Positions 1 to 9,374 are shown, numbered from the stretch's first letter. The stretch is 64,000 nucleotides of DNA from Pseudomonas sp. KU26590 (GCF_026153515.1 NZ_CP110644.1:6115443-6179442), one strand, 5' to 3'. The notes: generated by a model not told the origin, from the sequence alone. Numbers and translations are program-made.

Positions 1-60
1 CTGCAGACCTTCGGGATAGGCCTGCAGGTATTTGAGCGGCATGGGCGTGGTGACAGTCAT
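1..60 (-). CDS. 5' fragment of a gene leaving the window, possibly YgjP-like metallopeptidase
   Basis: Only the first 20 codons are inside the window, read leftward from an ATG at position 60; the product begins MTVTTPMPLKYLQAYP. An internal ATG at codon 6 is an alternative start, and neither has a strong ribosome binding site. From memory this N-terminus resembles Pseudomonas M48/YgjP-like (DUF45) zinc metallopeptidases, but no catalytic motif is inside the window, so the name is tentative. It lies 39 bases downstream of the stop of the cyclic-di-GMP response regulator gene, in the same orientation. Confidence 0.45.
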   Translation of the reverse strand, partial: MTVTTPMPLKYLQAYPEGLQ

Positions 61-99
61 GGTCGGATCGGGTCGCGGGAAAAGCGCGAGTCTACCGCG

Positions 100-2256
100 T
101 CAGTCCTGCCCGAGCAGCTGTAACGCGACCGGCAGATCGACCGGCTCGACAAAACGCTCCGCTTCCAGTGGCGGCATCGGATGAGCAATAAGGAAGCCCT
201 GAATGATCTGACAGCCGTTGGCGACCAGCCACTCATACTGCTCGTAGGTTTCGACACCCTCGGCAATCACCTCGATATCGAGCATGCGACACAGGTCAAT
301 GATGGCGCGCGCGACGGCCAGATCGCGGGACGATCCGAGCATGCCGCCGATGAAATGCCGATCGAGCTTCAGGGTGTCCAGATCGAGGTTGCGCAGATGG
401 GCAAGCGAGCTGTCGCCTGCACCGAAATCGTCCAGCGACACGCGCACGCCGATTTCATGCAGATTTTGCAGTTGCTTGCGGCTGTGCACCAGGTTGTGGA
501 CCAGCGAGGGCTCGGTGATCTCGACTTCCAGCTGCCGGGGTTTCAAACCGTGTAGCTGCATCGCGCGCTGCAGCTCGTCCGCCAGATTGGGCAGGCTGAA
601 TTGCGCTGGGCTCACGCTGACGCTCATGACCAGATCGTCCGGGAATACGTCAATCCAGCGCTGGCGCTGCGCCGCACCCTGTTCGAAAATCCAGCTGCCG
701 AGCTTGTTGATCAGCCGCGTCTCTTCCAGCAGCGGAATGAACACCCCTGACGGCACGTCGCCAGCGTCCGGATGATGCCAGCGCAGCAGCGCCTCGAAAC
801 CCCGCGTCTTGCCGGTGACGACGTTGACCTGCGGCTGGTAGACCATGGAAAAGTCTTTGCCATCGATCGCCGTGCGCACGCTCTCTTCGAGCATCGAACG
901 GGAGCGTGCGCGGCCATTCATGTACTGATCGAAGAAGCGGTATTGCTGACGCCCTGCCCGCTTGGCTTCGTACATCGCAATGTCCGCCGCACGCAGCAGG
1001 CCATCCAGATTGGTGCCGCAGTCCGGATAGACCGCGATGCCGATACTTGCCCCCAGGGTGGCTTCAACCCCGTCAACCAGACGCCGCGCGGAAACCCGCT
1101 CGATCAGCTTTTCGGCGACCTTGGCAGCATGTTCGGGGAAGTCCAGCCCGTCGATGACCACCACGAACTCGTCGCCACCCATGCGCGCGAGCACATCGTA
1201 AGGACGCAGGCAGTCTTTCAATTGCGCCCCGACCCACTGCAACACCTGATCGCCGGCGTCATGACCCAGGGAGTCGTTCACTTCCTTGAAGCCGTCGAGG
1301 TCCAGGTACAAGACAACCAGATACTTGCCCGCGTGCTCGTTGCGCAGCAGCATCCCTTCGACCGTCTGATAGAAACCACGGCGGTTGAGCAGACCGGTGA
1401 GGGAGTCCGTCACGGCCTGATGTTCGAGCTGACGATAGAGGTCACGCACCACCGACATATCGAGCACGCTGAGCACCATAGCGCGCTGTTCGGCAGGCAG
1501 TGGCGCGCACGACAACGCGACCGGGACCTGACGCCCCTCGGGCGTTCTAAGCACGGCGTCGTGGACGCGGTAGGTGTCGGCACGGCGATAGTGATGATAA
1601 AAGCCGGAATCGGCCCATTCGCCAACGATGGGCTCGTGCAGGTAGGCGCACAAACCGGTGCCGCGCAGCTCGCCGTCGGTCATGCCCAGCAAACGGCAGA
1701 TCGCCGGATTGGCGAAACTGATGACGCCCTCTTCGGTGACGACAAGGATGCCTTCGGCCACGTTCGCCAGCACCGATGCGTTGAATGCCCGCGCCGACTC
1801 CAGCTCGCGGCTCAGCTTCTGCAGGGCACGCCGATTGTGCTGCTGCTCCAGAAGCGCCTGCACCTTGGGCCTGAGAATATTGGGGTCGAACGGTTTGAAC
1901 AGGTAATCGACTGCGCCGCTGGCGTAGCCCTTGTGCACCGAGTCGCGGGATTGTTCATTGGCGGTGAGGAAGATGATCGGCGTCAATCGCGTTCGCAGGC
2001 TGCCACGCATGAGGCGGGCAACTTCGAAGCCATCCATGTCCGGCATCTGCACATCGAGAAGCACCAGATCGACATCTCTGTCCAGCAAAATGCCCAACGC
2101 TTCCATGCCTGAGGCGGCGGTAATGATCTCCCGGTCCTGGCGCTGTAGCACTGCGCACATGGTCACCAGATTTTCCGGGTAATCATCAACAACCAACAAT
2201 ACTGATTTGCCACTTAATGGCAGGGACTGCACGCATTCCATGCTGCTACTCATCAT
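100..2256 (-). CDS. Response regulator with REC-PAS-GGDEF-EAL domains (cyclic-di-GMP turnover)
   Basis: 718 residues. An N-terminal receiver domain (about 18-140) has the acidic pair D24/D25, phosphoacceptor D68, T98 and K121. A PAS domain follows (about 155-275), then a diguanylate cyclase domain with an intact GGDEF motif (360-364) and the inhibitory I-site RPYD (351-354) five residues before it. The C-terminal EAL phosphodiesterase domain (about 455-705) keeps E488 of EAL, D609/D610, K630 and E666, but the metal-binding Asn of the usual VNxS motif is Ser547. No membrane segment is seen, so it should be a cytoplasmic protein acting on cyclic-di-GMP after phosphorylation by an unknown histidine kinase. 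ATGs at codons 1, 2 and 6 are all possible starts. The net activity cannot be told from sequence. Confidence 0.93.
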   Translation of the reverse strand: MMSSSMECVQSLPLSGKSVLLVVDDYPENLVTMCAVLQRQDREIITAASGMEALGILLDRDVDLVLLDVQMPDMDGFEVARLMRGSLRTRLTPIIFLTANEQSRDSVHKGYASGAVDYLFKPFDPNILRPKVQALLEQQHNRRALQKLSRELESARAFNASVLANVAEGILVVTEEGVISFANPAICRLLGMTDGELRGTGLCAYLHEPIVGEWADSGFYHHYRRADTYRVHDAVLRTPEGRQVPVALSCAPLPAEQRAMVLSVLDMSVVRDLYRQLEHQAVTDSLTGLLNRRGFYQTVEGMLLRNEHAGKYLVVLYLDLDGFKEVNDSLGHDAGDQVLQWVGAQLKDCLRPYDVLARMGGDEFVVVIDGLDFPEHAAKVAEKLIERVSARRLVDGVEATLGASIGIAVYPDCGTNLDGLLRAADIAMYEAKRAGRQQYRFFDQYMNGRARSRSMLEESVRTAIDGKDFSMVYQPQVNVVTGKTRGFEALLRWHHPDAGDVPSGVFIPLLEETRLINKLGSWIFEQGAAQRQRWIDVFPDDLVMSVSVSPAQFSLPNLADELQRAMQLHGLKPRQLEVEITEPSLVHNLVHSRKQLQNLHEIGVRVSLDDFGAGDSSLAHLRNLDLDTLKLDRHFIGGMLGSSRDLAVARAIIDLCRMLDIEVIAEGVETYEQYEWLVANGCQIIQGFLIAHPMPPLEAERFVEPVDLPVALQLLGQD

Positions 2257-2556
2257 TCACTTTACTGCCCGGGGAACGCCCCCGCTGATGGTCTGATAGG
2301 CCATTACTCTAGCTTCGATTGGAAAAAAAAGAAGGCGGCCATTTGACAGCCCTTCAAAAAGTGCCATCCAACCGACTAACGGTAAGAGCGCTCAATGTCA
2401 GTGCCATCCTGCGCTGTAGCGAAAGTAGCGGCACTTTGACGCCAATCATTCGACAAATTCCTGTTAACAAACACAGCGATGAACCGTATAAAAAGTGCCC
2501 GACAACCCCTTGCGCCCGCGACTTTGCTGGCAATGAGACATACCGGACGACTAGAC
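2257..2556. other. Intergenic region between response regulator and alginate lyase
   Basis: About 300 bases lie between two divergent genes and should hold both promoters. A TTGACA hexamer is present at 2343-2348, but I see no well-placed -10 partner. The open frame of the alginate lyase extends back to an ATG at 2479, so part of this stretch could be coding if an upstream start is used. No repeat or RNA gene is seen. Confidence 0.4.
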
Positions 2557-3228
2557 ATGATTGATTTGGGAACGTGGAATCTGAGCATTCCAGTGGGCTC
2601 GCCCCCCGCCACTATCGAGACACAACAACTGCTTCAAGGTTACGACGACAAGTACTTCAAATCCGGCTCATCGAACGTCACATTCTGGGCGCCGGTCACC
2701 GGAAGCAAGACCGCCAACGCGATCTACCCACGTACGGAATTGCGCGAGACCTGGTCCAACGGCACGCTGCACAACTGGTACTACCAGGACGCCGACAATT
2801 ACCTGAATGCCAAGCTCAAGGTCCTTCAGGTGCCGTCCTCCGGCAGAGTCGTCATCGGTCAGATCCATGTCTACGACAGCACGCAGCCGCTGCTGAAGCT
2901 CGAATATCAGTACCTGGAAGCGACGCACATGGGCAACATCGTCGCCAAGGTTCGCTATCACCCCGACGACAAAAAGGCGCGTGTGATCACGGTTGCGGAA
3001 AACGTGAGCCTGAACGAGACGTTCAACTACGTCATCCACCTCAATAAAGCCGGGTTACTCAGCGTGACCGCCCACGGCATGGGCTGGAACGACCGGATCA
3101 GCGCCACCTGGAGCAAACAGCAGCTTTACTTCAAGGCCGGGGTCTACACCCAGGACCACACGGGATATACCAGCGAAGGCGGCAAGACCATGTTCTTCAA
3201 CCTGGACGCCGACCACAATAAGAGCTGA
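2557..3228 (+). CDS. Polysaccharide lyase family 7 (alginate lyase)
   Basis: 223 residues from the chosen start. The three PL7 active-site motifs are in order: RTELRE (R59), QIH (Q102, H104) and YFKAGVY (Y191, K193, Y197), the residues that neutralise and abstract protons during beta-elimination of alginate. The length fits a single-domain jelly-roll lyase. The ATG at 2557 is chosen because homologues begin MIDLxTWNLSIPVG; upstream ATGs at 2479 and 2533 are open in frame, and no start has a good ribosome binding site. No signal peptide is recognisable from any of these starts. It is a lone gene, convergent with putP, outside any alginate operon. Confidence 0.9.
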   Translation: MIDLGTWNLSIPVGSPPATIETQQLLQGYDDKYFKSGSSNVTFWAPVTGSKTANAIYPRTELRETWSNGTLHNWYYQDADNYLNAKLKVLQVPSSGRVVIGQIHVYDSTQPLLKLEYQYLEATHMGNIVAKVRYHPDDKKARVITVAENVSLNETFNYVIHLNKAGLLSVTAHGMGWNDRISATWSKQQLYFKAGVYTQDHTGYTSEGGKTMFFNLDADHNKS

Positions 3229-3241
3229 TGCGCTCGCGAGG

Positions 3242-3270
3242 GAGCCCGAGCGCTCAGGTCGCCCGGGCTC
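3242..3270. terminator. Possible shared terminator hairpin between alginate lyase and putP
   Basis: An inverted repeat GAGCCCG (3242-3248) / CGGGCTC (3264-3270) lies between two convergent genes, starting 13 bases after the lyase stop. A second hairpin GGCAGC/GCTGCC (3278-3295) overlaps the putP stop codon. Neither has a proper T-tract, so this is a weak call. Confidence 0.4.
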
Positions 3271-3285
3271 TTGAGCAGGCAGCCC

Positions 3286-4770
3286 TTACGCTGCCTTGTA
3301 CTCTTTTTCCGCTGCTTCAAAGCGCGTCAACATGCCCGGCGTCGGGCCTTTGCCGACCGTGCTGAAGACGACGATGGCGAGACTGGCAAAGATGAAGCCG
3401 GGGATGATTTCGTACAGGCCCAGCAGTTCGAAATGCTTCCACACCACGACCGTGATCGCGCCGACCAGAATCCCCGCCAGTGCGCCGTTGCGGGTCATGC
3501 CTTTCCAGATCACCGAGATCAGCACCACCGGCCCGAATGCCGCGCCGAACCCGGCCCACGCGTAGCTGACCAGACCCAGCACGCGGTTTTCGGGATTCGC
3601 CGCCAGGACGATCGCGATCAGCGCCACCAGCAAAACCATGGCCCGGCCGACCCACACCAGCTCTCTCTGGGACGCGCTTTTGCGCAGAAAGGCTTTGTAG
3701 AAGTCTTCGGTCAGCGCACTCGAACACACCAGCAACTGGCAGCTCAGCGTGCTCATGACCGCCGCAAGGATGGCCGACAGCAGAACGCCGGCAATCCACG
3801 GGTTGAACAGGATCTTGGCCAGCTCGATGAAGACGCGCTCGTGGTTTTCAGTGACGGGACCTGCCACCTCCGGGTGCGCCGAAAAGTAGGCGATGCCGAA
3901 AAAACCCACGGCAACGGTGCCACCCAGGCAGAGGATCATCCAGGTCATGGAAATGCGACGCGCCTTGGCGATTGACCTGACCGAGTCAGCGGCCATGAAG
4001 CGCGCCAGGATGTGCGGCTGACCGAAGTAGCCCAGGCCCCAGCCCATCAGCGAAATAACGCCGATGAAAGTGGTGTTCTTGAGCATGTCGAAGTTGCTCG
4101 GGTCTTGGGCTTCGATGGCCATGAACGTGGTGTCGATGCCACCGGTCGCCAACAGCACTATGATTGGCGTGAGGATCAGCGCGAAGATCATCAGGGTCGC
4201 TTGTACGGTGTCTGTCCAGCTGACGGCCAGGAAGCCGCCGATGAAGGTGTAGGCAATCGTCGCCGCAGCGCCGGCCCACAAGGCAGTTTCGTAGGACATG
4301 CCGAAGGTGCTCTCGAACAACCGCGCGCCGGCGACAATGCCGGAAGCGCAGTAGATCGTGAAAAACACCAGAATCACGATGGCCGAAATCACCCGCAGCA
4401 AACCGCTGTTGTCTTCAAAGCGGCTGGAAAAGTAATCCGGCAAGGTGAGCGCATCGCCGTTGTGCTCGGTCTGTACCCGCAGGCGACCGGCGACGAACAG
4501 CCAGTTCAGGTAGGCGCCGATGATGAGCCCGATGGCGATCCAGCTTTCCGACAGACCAGACATGTAGATTGCGCCCGGCAAACCCATGAGCAGCCAGCCG
4601 CTCATGTCCGATGCACCGGCCGAAAGCGCCGTGACCACACTGCCGAGGCTGCGCCCGCCGAGAATGTAGTCCGAAAGATTATTGGTGGAACGGTAGGCCA
4701 TGAGTCCTATAAGGACCATTGCAGCGATGTAGATCACGAAGGTGATCAAAGTAGGGTTGCTGACACTCAT
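3286..4770 (-). CDS. putP: Sodium/proline symporter
   Basis: 494 residues, close to the 502 of E. coli PutP, and hydrophobic throughout with the roughly 13 membrane helices of the sodium:solute symporter family. The conserved early segment SAGASDMSGWLLMGLPGA, which carries sodium and proline binding residues, is intact. It imports proline with sodium across the inner membrane, supplying the bifunctional oxidase encoded divergently by putA. The start ATG opens MSVSNPTLITF. The 432-base gap to putA contains GTTGCA motifs matching known PutA operators, so proline-responsive repression by PutA is expected. Confidence 0.96.
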   Translation of the reverse strand: MSVSNPTLITFVIYIAAMVLIGLMAYRSTNNLSDYILGGRSLGSVVTALSAGASDMSGWLLMGLPGAIYMSGLSESWIAIGLIIGAYLNWLFVAGRLRVQTEHNGDALTLPDYFSSRFEDNSGLLRVISAIVILVFFTIYCASGIVAGARLFESTFGMSYETALWAGAAATIAYTFIGGFLAVSWTDTVQATLMIFALILTPIIVLLATGGIDTTFMAIEAQDPSNFDMLKNTTFIGVISLMGWGLGYFGQPHILARFMAADSVRSIAKARRISMTWMILCLGGTVAVGFFGIAYFSAHPEVAGPVTENHERVFIELAKILFNPWIAGVLLSAILAAVMSTLSCQLLVCSSALTEDFYKAFLRKSASQRELVWVGRAMVLLVALIAIVLAANPENRVLGLVSYAWAGFGAAFGPVVLISVIWKGMTRNGALAGILVGAITVVVWKHFELLGLYEIIPGFIFASLAIVVFSTVGKGPTPGMLTRFEAAEKEYKAA

Positions 4771-4940
4771 CGGTTAGGTTCCGGCGTTGTTTTTATAGGC
4801 GCGAGCAGATCGAAGTTCTCCTGAGGCATCAGGTTTGCGCAAGCCTGCTCGCGTATGTCGCGGGCTGGCAAAGAAGCTTGCCGCTGCACACCGCTTGAAT
4901 GCACCAAAGCGGCGCATCCTAGAGGACATCCCGGAGCAGG

Positions 4941-4946
4941 TGCAAC
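4941..4946 (-). promoter_or_regulatory. Candidate PutA operator (inverted GTTGCA)
   Basis: TGCAAC at 4941-4946 is the reverse complement of GTTGCA, the core recognised by the ribbon-helix-helix domain of E. coli PutA. It lies about 170 bases upstream of the putP start. Confidence 0.4.
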
Positions 4947-5117
4947 CCGAAAACTGGCATTACCGGGCTTTTTTACAATTTAGATAAAAGTGCCACATCC
5001 ACCGGCTTTACGAGGGGAGCTGCCAAATAGAGCCTGCCATGAGGGGCACTCTAATCGAGCAAGCCGATCCTCGCTCGACTCAATAAAGGGCACCCCTGAA
5101 ACACTTTTAAAAAAGCG

Positions 5118-5133
5118 GTTGCACCCGGTTGCA
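5118..5133 (+). promoter_or_regulatory. Candidate tandem PutA operators (two GTTGCA)
   Basis: Two direct GTTGCAcc copies sit at 5118-5123 and 5128-5133, exactly 10 bases apart, so they face the same side of the helix. They lie 70-85 bases upstream of the putA start. GTTGCA is the established E. coli PutA operator core, and this PutA keeps the N-terminal ribbon-helix-helix domain that would bind it. Confidence 0.6.
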
Positions 5134-5202
5134 CCCTTTCGATACCGCAGCTAATCTTGCCGCAGCTTAGCCACATGACCGTGGCTGTCATGAGGATAAG
5201 AA

Positions 5203-8200
5203 ATGGCCACCACCACCCTCGGTGTCAAACTCGACGACCCCACCCGCGAGCGATTAAAAGCGGCGGCGCAGTCCATCGACCGGACGCCCCATTGGCTGAT
5301 CAAGCAGGCGATCTTCAATTATCTGGAGAAGCTCGAGGGCGGCGCGACCCTGAATGAACTCAGTGGTCAGGGTGGCAAAGACGCCGATGATCAGGGTGAC
5401 CTGCCCGCCGACAACGGCCATCAGGCATTCCTCGAATTCGCCGAAAGCATCCTTCCCCAGTCGGTTCTGCGTGCCGCGATCACCTCCGCCTACCGGCGTC
5501 CCGAGCCTGAAGTGGTGCCCATGCTCATTGAGCAGGCTCGCCTGCCGGCCCCGATGGCCGATGCAACCCACAAACTGGCGGCGTCGATCGCCGAAAAACT
5601 GCGCAACCAGAAGAGCGCCGGTGGCCGCGCCGGTATCGTCCAGGGCCTGCTGCAGGAATTCTCGCTGTCATCCCAGGAAGGCGTGGCCCTGATGTGCCTG
5701 GCCGAAGCCCTGTTGCGCATCCCTGACAAAGGTACCCGCGACGCATTGATCCGCGACAAGATCAGCACCGGCAACTGGCACCCGCACTTGGGTAACAGCC
5801 CTTCGCTGTTCGTCAACGCCGCCACGTGGGGCCTGTTGCTGACCGGCAAACTGGTCAGCACCCACAACGAGGCCGGCCTGACCTCCTCGCTCAGCCGCAT
5901 CATCGGCAAGTCCGGCGAGCCGATGATCCGCAAGGGTGTGGACATGGCCATGCGCCTGATGGGCGAGCAGTTCGTCACCGGCGAAACCATCGCCGAAGCC
6001 CTGGCCAACGCCAGCAAGTTCGAGGCGAAAGGCTTCCGTTATTCCTATGACATGCTCGGCGAGGCTGCGCTGACCGAGCACGACGCGCAGAAGTATCTGG
6101 CGTCCTACGAGCAAGCCATCCACTCGATCGGCAAAGCTTCACACGGCCGGGGCATCTATGAAGGTCCGGGCATCTCCATCAAATTGTCCGCCCTGCATCC
6201 GCGTTACAGCCGGGCGCAATACGAGCGCGTGATGGACGAGTTGTACCCGCGCCTGCTGTCGCTGACCCTGCTGGCCAAGCAATACGACATCGGCCTGAAC
6301 ATCGATGCCGAAGAAGCCGATCGCCTGGAGCTGTCGCTGGACCTGCTCGAACGCCTGTGCTTCGAGCCGCAGCTGACCGGCTGGAACGGCATCGGCTTCG
6401 TGATTCAGGCGTATCAGAAGCGCTGCCCTTATGTGATCGATTACGTCATTGACCTCGCCCGCCGCAGCCGGCATCGCCTGATGATTCGTCTGGTGAAAGG
6501 CGCGTACTGGGACAGTGAAATCAAGCGCGCTCAGGTCGAAGGCCTGGAAGGCTATCCGGTCTACACGCGCAAGGTGTACACCGACGTTTCCTACATCGCC
6601 TGCGCACGCAAACTGCTGTCGGTGCCGGAGGTCATTTACCCGCAGTTCGCGACCCACAACGCCCACACTTTGTCGGCCATTTACCACATCGCCGGTCAGA
6701 ACTATTACCCGGGTCAGTACGAATTCCAGTGCCTGCACGGCATGGGTGAACCTTTGTATGAACAGGTCGTGGGCAAAGTCGCCGACGGTAAGCTGAACCG
6801 ACCGTGCCGCGTGTACGCCCCGGTCGGCACCCATGAAACCCTGCTGGCGTATCTGGTTCGTCGGTTGCTGGAAAACGGCGCCAACACCTCCTTCGTCAAC
6901 CGCATCGCCGACCAGTCGATATCGATACAGGAATTGGTCGCCGATCCAGTGTCCAGCATCGAGCGCATGGCGACCCAGGAAGGTGGTTTCGGCCTGCCGC
7001 ACCCGCGCATTCCGTTGCCACGCGACCTGTACGGCAGCGAACGCGCCAACTCCGCGGGCATCGATCTGGCCAACGAACATCGTCTGGCATCGCTCTCTTC
7101 CGCCCTGCTCGCCACGGCGCATAACGACTGGAAGGCCGGCCCGATGCTGGGCAGCCCGGTCAGCGCCGGCACTGAGGTGCCTGTCCTGAACCCGTCCGAT
7201 CTGCGTGACGTTGTCGGCCACGTGCAGGAGGCGAGTCTGGAGGACGTCGATAACGCCTTGCTCAGCGCCCTGAGCGCGGGCCCGATCTGGCAAGCGACGC
7301 CGCCGGCCGAACGTGCGGCAATCCTCGAGCGTGCCGCAGACCTGATGGAAGCCGAGATTCAACCGCTGATGGGCCTGCTGGCCCGCGAAGCCGGCAAGAC
7401 GTTCGCCAATGCCATCGCCGAAGTGCGCGAGGCGGTGGATTTCCTGCGTTACTACGCGGTGCAGGCACGCAACGATTTCAGCAACGACGCTCACCGCCCA
7501 TTGGGTCCTGTGGTGTGCATCAGCCCGTGGAACTTCCCGCTGGCAATTTTCAGCGGTCAGGTCGCTGCAGCCCTGGCGGCTGGCAACCCGGTACTCGCCA
7601 AACCTGCGGAGCAGACACCGCTGATCGCCGCACAGGCCGTCCGCATTCTGCTCGAAGCCGGGATTCCCGAAGGCGTGGTGCAACTGCTGCCGGGCCGCGG
7701 TGAAACCGTCGGCGCGCGGCTGGTCGGCGATGATCGCGTCAAGGGCGTCATGTTCACCGGCTCCACCGAAGTCGCCCGGTTGCTGCAACGCAACGTCGCT
7801 GGCCGTCTCGATGCCCAGGGCCGACCGATTCCGCTGATCGCCGAAACCGGTGGCCAGAACGCGATGATCGTTGATTCTTCGGCGCTCACCGAACAAGTGG
7901 TCATCGACGTGGTGTCCTCGGCGTTCGACAGCGCCGGCCAACGCTGCTCCGCACTGCGTGTGCTGTGCTTGCAGGAAGATTCCGCCGATCGTGTCATCGA
8001 GATGCTCAAAGGTGCGATGGCTGAGAGCCGCCTCGGTAACCCGGAGCGCCTGTCGGTGGACATCGGCCCGGTGATCGATCAGGAAGCCAAAGCCGGCATC
8101 GAGAAACACATTCAGGCCATGCGCGACAAAGGCCGTAATGTGTATCAGGTCGCCATTGCCGACGGGGACGAAATCAAACGCGGCACCTACGTGATGCCGA

Positions 8201-9156
8201 CGCTGATCGAGCTGGACAGCTTCGACGAGTTGCAACGGGAAATCTTCGGCCCGGTATTGCACGTCGTGCGCTACAAGCGTCGGGAACTGGATCAACTGAT
8301 CACCCAGATCAATGCATCCGGGTACGGCCTGACATTAGGTGTACACACGCGCATCGACGAGACCATCGCCAAGGTGATCGACAACGTCAACGCCGGCAAC
8401 ATGTACGTCAACCGCAACATCGTTGGCGCCGTGGTGGGTGTGCAGCCGTTCGGTGGCGAAGGCTTGTCGGGCACTGGTCCGAAAGCCGGTGGCCCGCTGT
8501 ACCTGTACCGTTTGCTGTCGACCCGCCCCGCCGACGCCGTGCAGAAATCCTTTGCCGCCCGCGATGCGCAACAGGCGCCTGATACCCGCATGCAAGAGGC
8601 CATGCTCAAGCCGCTGAATGCGCTCAAGGCCTGGGCAGGTAGCCAGCAACTCAGTGACCTGGAGGCGCTGTGCAGCCAGTTCGCCGAAGAGTCCCAGAGC
8701 GGCGTGACCCGCACGCTCATGGGCCCGACCGGCGAGCGCAACAGCTACAGCATCTTGCCGCGTGAGCACGTGCTGTGCCTGGCCGAGGACGAGACGGATC
8801 TGCTGGCGCAACTGGCCGCCGTGATGGCGGTGGGCAGTACAGCGATCGTGCCGGACGTTGAGCCGGGCAAGTCGCTGCGTAATCGCCTGCCGAAGGACGT
8901 GCAGTCGCGCATCAAGCTGGTTGCCGACTGGAACAAAGACGAGGTCGCCATTGACGCGGTATTGCACCATGGTGATTCCGATCAGTTGCGCGCCATCTGC
9001 CAACAGGTCGCTCAACGCAGCGGCCCTATTGTCGGCGTTCATGGTTTGTCCAAAGGCGAGACCAATATCGCGCTGGAGCGTCTGGTGATCGAGCGTGCGC
9101 TGAGCGTCAACACCGCAGCAGCGGGCGGTAATGCGAGCCTCATGACAATCGGGTAA
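5203..9156 (+). CDS. putA: Trifunctional PutA: repressor, proline dehydrogenase, glutamate-semialdehyde dehydrogenase
   Basis: 1317 residues, the size of trifunctional PutA (E. coli 1320). Residues about 1-50 (MATTTLGVKLDDPTRERLKA onwards) form a ribbon-helix-helix DNA-binding domain. The FAD-dependent proline dehydrogenase barrel follows (about 260-570). The NAD-dependent aldehyde dehydrogenase domain (about 650-1130) has Glu881 in ETGGQN and the catalytic Cys915 in GQRCSALR, and a C-terminal dehydrogenase-like tail completes it. It oxidises proline to glutamate, feeding electrons to quinones at the membrane. When proline is scarce the RHH domain represses put transcription. It is divergent from putP and has no co-transcribed partner. 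The ATG is preceded by a GAGGA-like site. Confidence 0.97.
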   Translation: MATTTLGVKLDDPTRERLKAAAQSIDRTPHWLIKQAIFNYLEKLEGGATLNELSGQGGKDADDQGDLPADNGHQAFLEFAESILPQSVLRAAITSAYRRPEPEVVPMLIEQARLPAPMADATHKLAASIAEKLRNQKSAGGRAGIVQGLLQEFSLSSQEGVALMCLAEALLRIPDKGTRDALIRDKISTGNWHPHLGNSPSLFVNAATWGLLLTGKLVSTHNEAGLTSSLSRIIGKSGEPMIRKGVDMAMRLMGEQFVTGETIAEALANASKFEAKGFRYSYDMLGEAALTEHDAQKYLASYEQAIHSIGKASHGRGIYEGPGISIKLSALHPRYSRAQYERVMDELYPRLLSLTLLAKQYDIGLNIDAEEADRLELSLDLLERLCFEPQLTGWNGIGFVIQAYQKRCPYVIDYVIDLARRSRHRLMIRLVKGAYWDSEIKRAQVEGLEGYPVYTRKVYTDVSYIACARKLLSVPEVIYPQFATHNAHTLSAIYHIAGQNYYPGQYEFQCLHGMGEPLYEQVVGKVADGKLNRPCRVYAPVGTHETLLAYLVRRLLENGANTSFVNRIADQSISIQELVADPVSSIERMATQEGGFGLPHPRIPLPRDLYGSERANSAGIDLANEHRLASLSSALLATAHNDWKAGPMLGSPVSAGTEVPVLNPSDLRDVVGHVQEASLEDVDNALLSALSAGPIWQATPPAERAAILERAADLMEAEIQPLMGLLAREAGKTFANAIAEVREAVDFLRYYAVQARNDFSNDAHRPLGPVVCISPWNFPLAIFSGQVAAALAAGNPVLAKPAEQTPLIAAQAVRILLEAGIPEGVVQLLPGRGETVGARLVGDDRVKGVMFTGSTEVARLLQRNVAGRLDAQGRPIPLIAETGGQNAMIVDSSALTEQVVIDVVSSAFDSAGQRCSALRVLCLQEDSADRVIEMLKGAMAESRLGNPERLSVDIGPVIDQEAKAGIEKHIQAMRDKGRNVYQVAIADGDEIKRGTYVMPTLIELDSFDELQREIFGPVLHVVRYKRRELDQLITQINASGYGLTLGVHTRIDETIAKVIDNVNAGNMYVNRNIVGAVVGVQPFGGEGLSGTGPKAGGPLYLYRLLSTRPADAVQKSFAARDAQQAPDTRMQEAMLKPLNALKAWAGSQQLSDLEALCSQFAEESQSGVTRTLMGPTGERNSYSILPREHVLCLAEDETDLLAQLAAVMAVGSTAIVPDVEPGKSLRNRLPKDVQSRIKLVADWNKDEVAIDAVLHHGDSDQLRAICQQVAQRSGPIVGVHGLSKGETNIALERLVIERALSVNTAAAGGNASLMTIG

Positions 9157-9168
9157 CGCAGCATTATT

Positions 9169-9254
9169 GTAGGAGCGCGCTTGCCCGCGAATGCGTTCGG
9201 TCAGACACCACAGCAGTGTTTGACCCGACGCGTTCGCGGGCAAGCACGTTCCCA
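9169..9254. repeat. REPIN, family A (imperfect right arm)
   Basis: A left arm TGTAGGAGCGCGCTTGCCCG and an inverted right arm flank a short variable centre. The right arm ends GCAAGCACGTTCCCAC and so deviates from the perfect GCGCGCTCCTACA of other copies. It sits 13 bases after the putA stop. This is a non-autonomous REP doublet; no RAYT transposase gene is in the window. Confidence 0.85.
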
Positions 9255-9374
9255 CACTGAATTCGGCGAGCCTGCTTCGATCGTTTGATACCTCCATCAC
9301 CCGCATCAATCATCCTGTTCACCCCTTCCCCGCCCCCCTAGACTCGACGGCATTCCCAAGAAAGGTATGCCGCC

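Larger units (their letters stand above)
4771..5202. promoter_or_regulatory. putP-putA divergent control region
   Basis: 432 bases between the divergent proline genes hold both promoters and no gene. Three copies of the GTTGCA hexamer recognised by E. coli PutA are present, two on the plus strand near putA and one inverted near putP (listed separately). The putA-proximal half is AT-richer than the flanking genes. I see no other conserved element. Confidence 0.6.

Noticed and set aside
772..2112. A 446-codon plus-strand frame opposite the GGDEF-EAL gene
   Set aside because: The minus-strand gene has complete receiver, PAS, GGDEF and EAL motifs; the opposite frame has none.
6139..8295. A 718-codon open frame antisense to putA
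   Set aside because: Same cause: the sense strand encodes an intact PutA; the antisense product has no family features.
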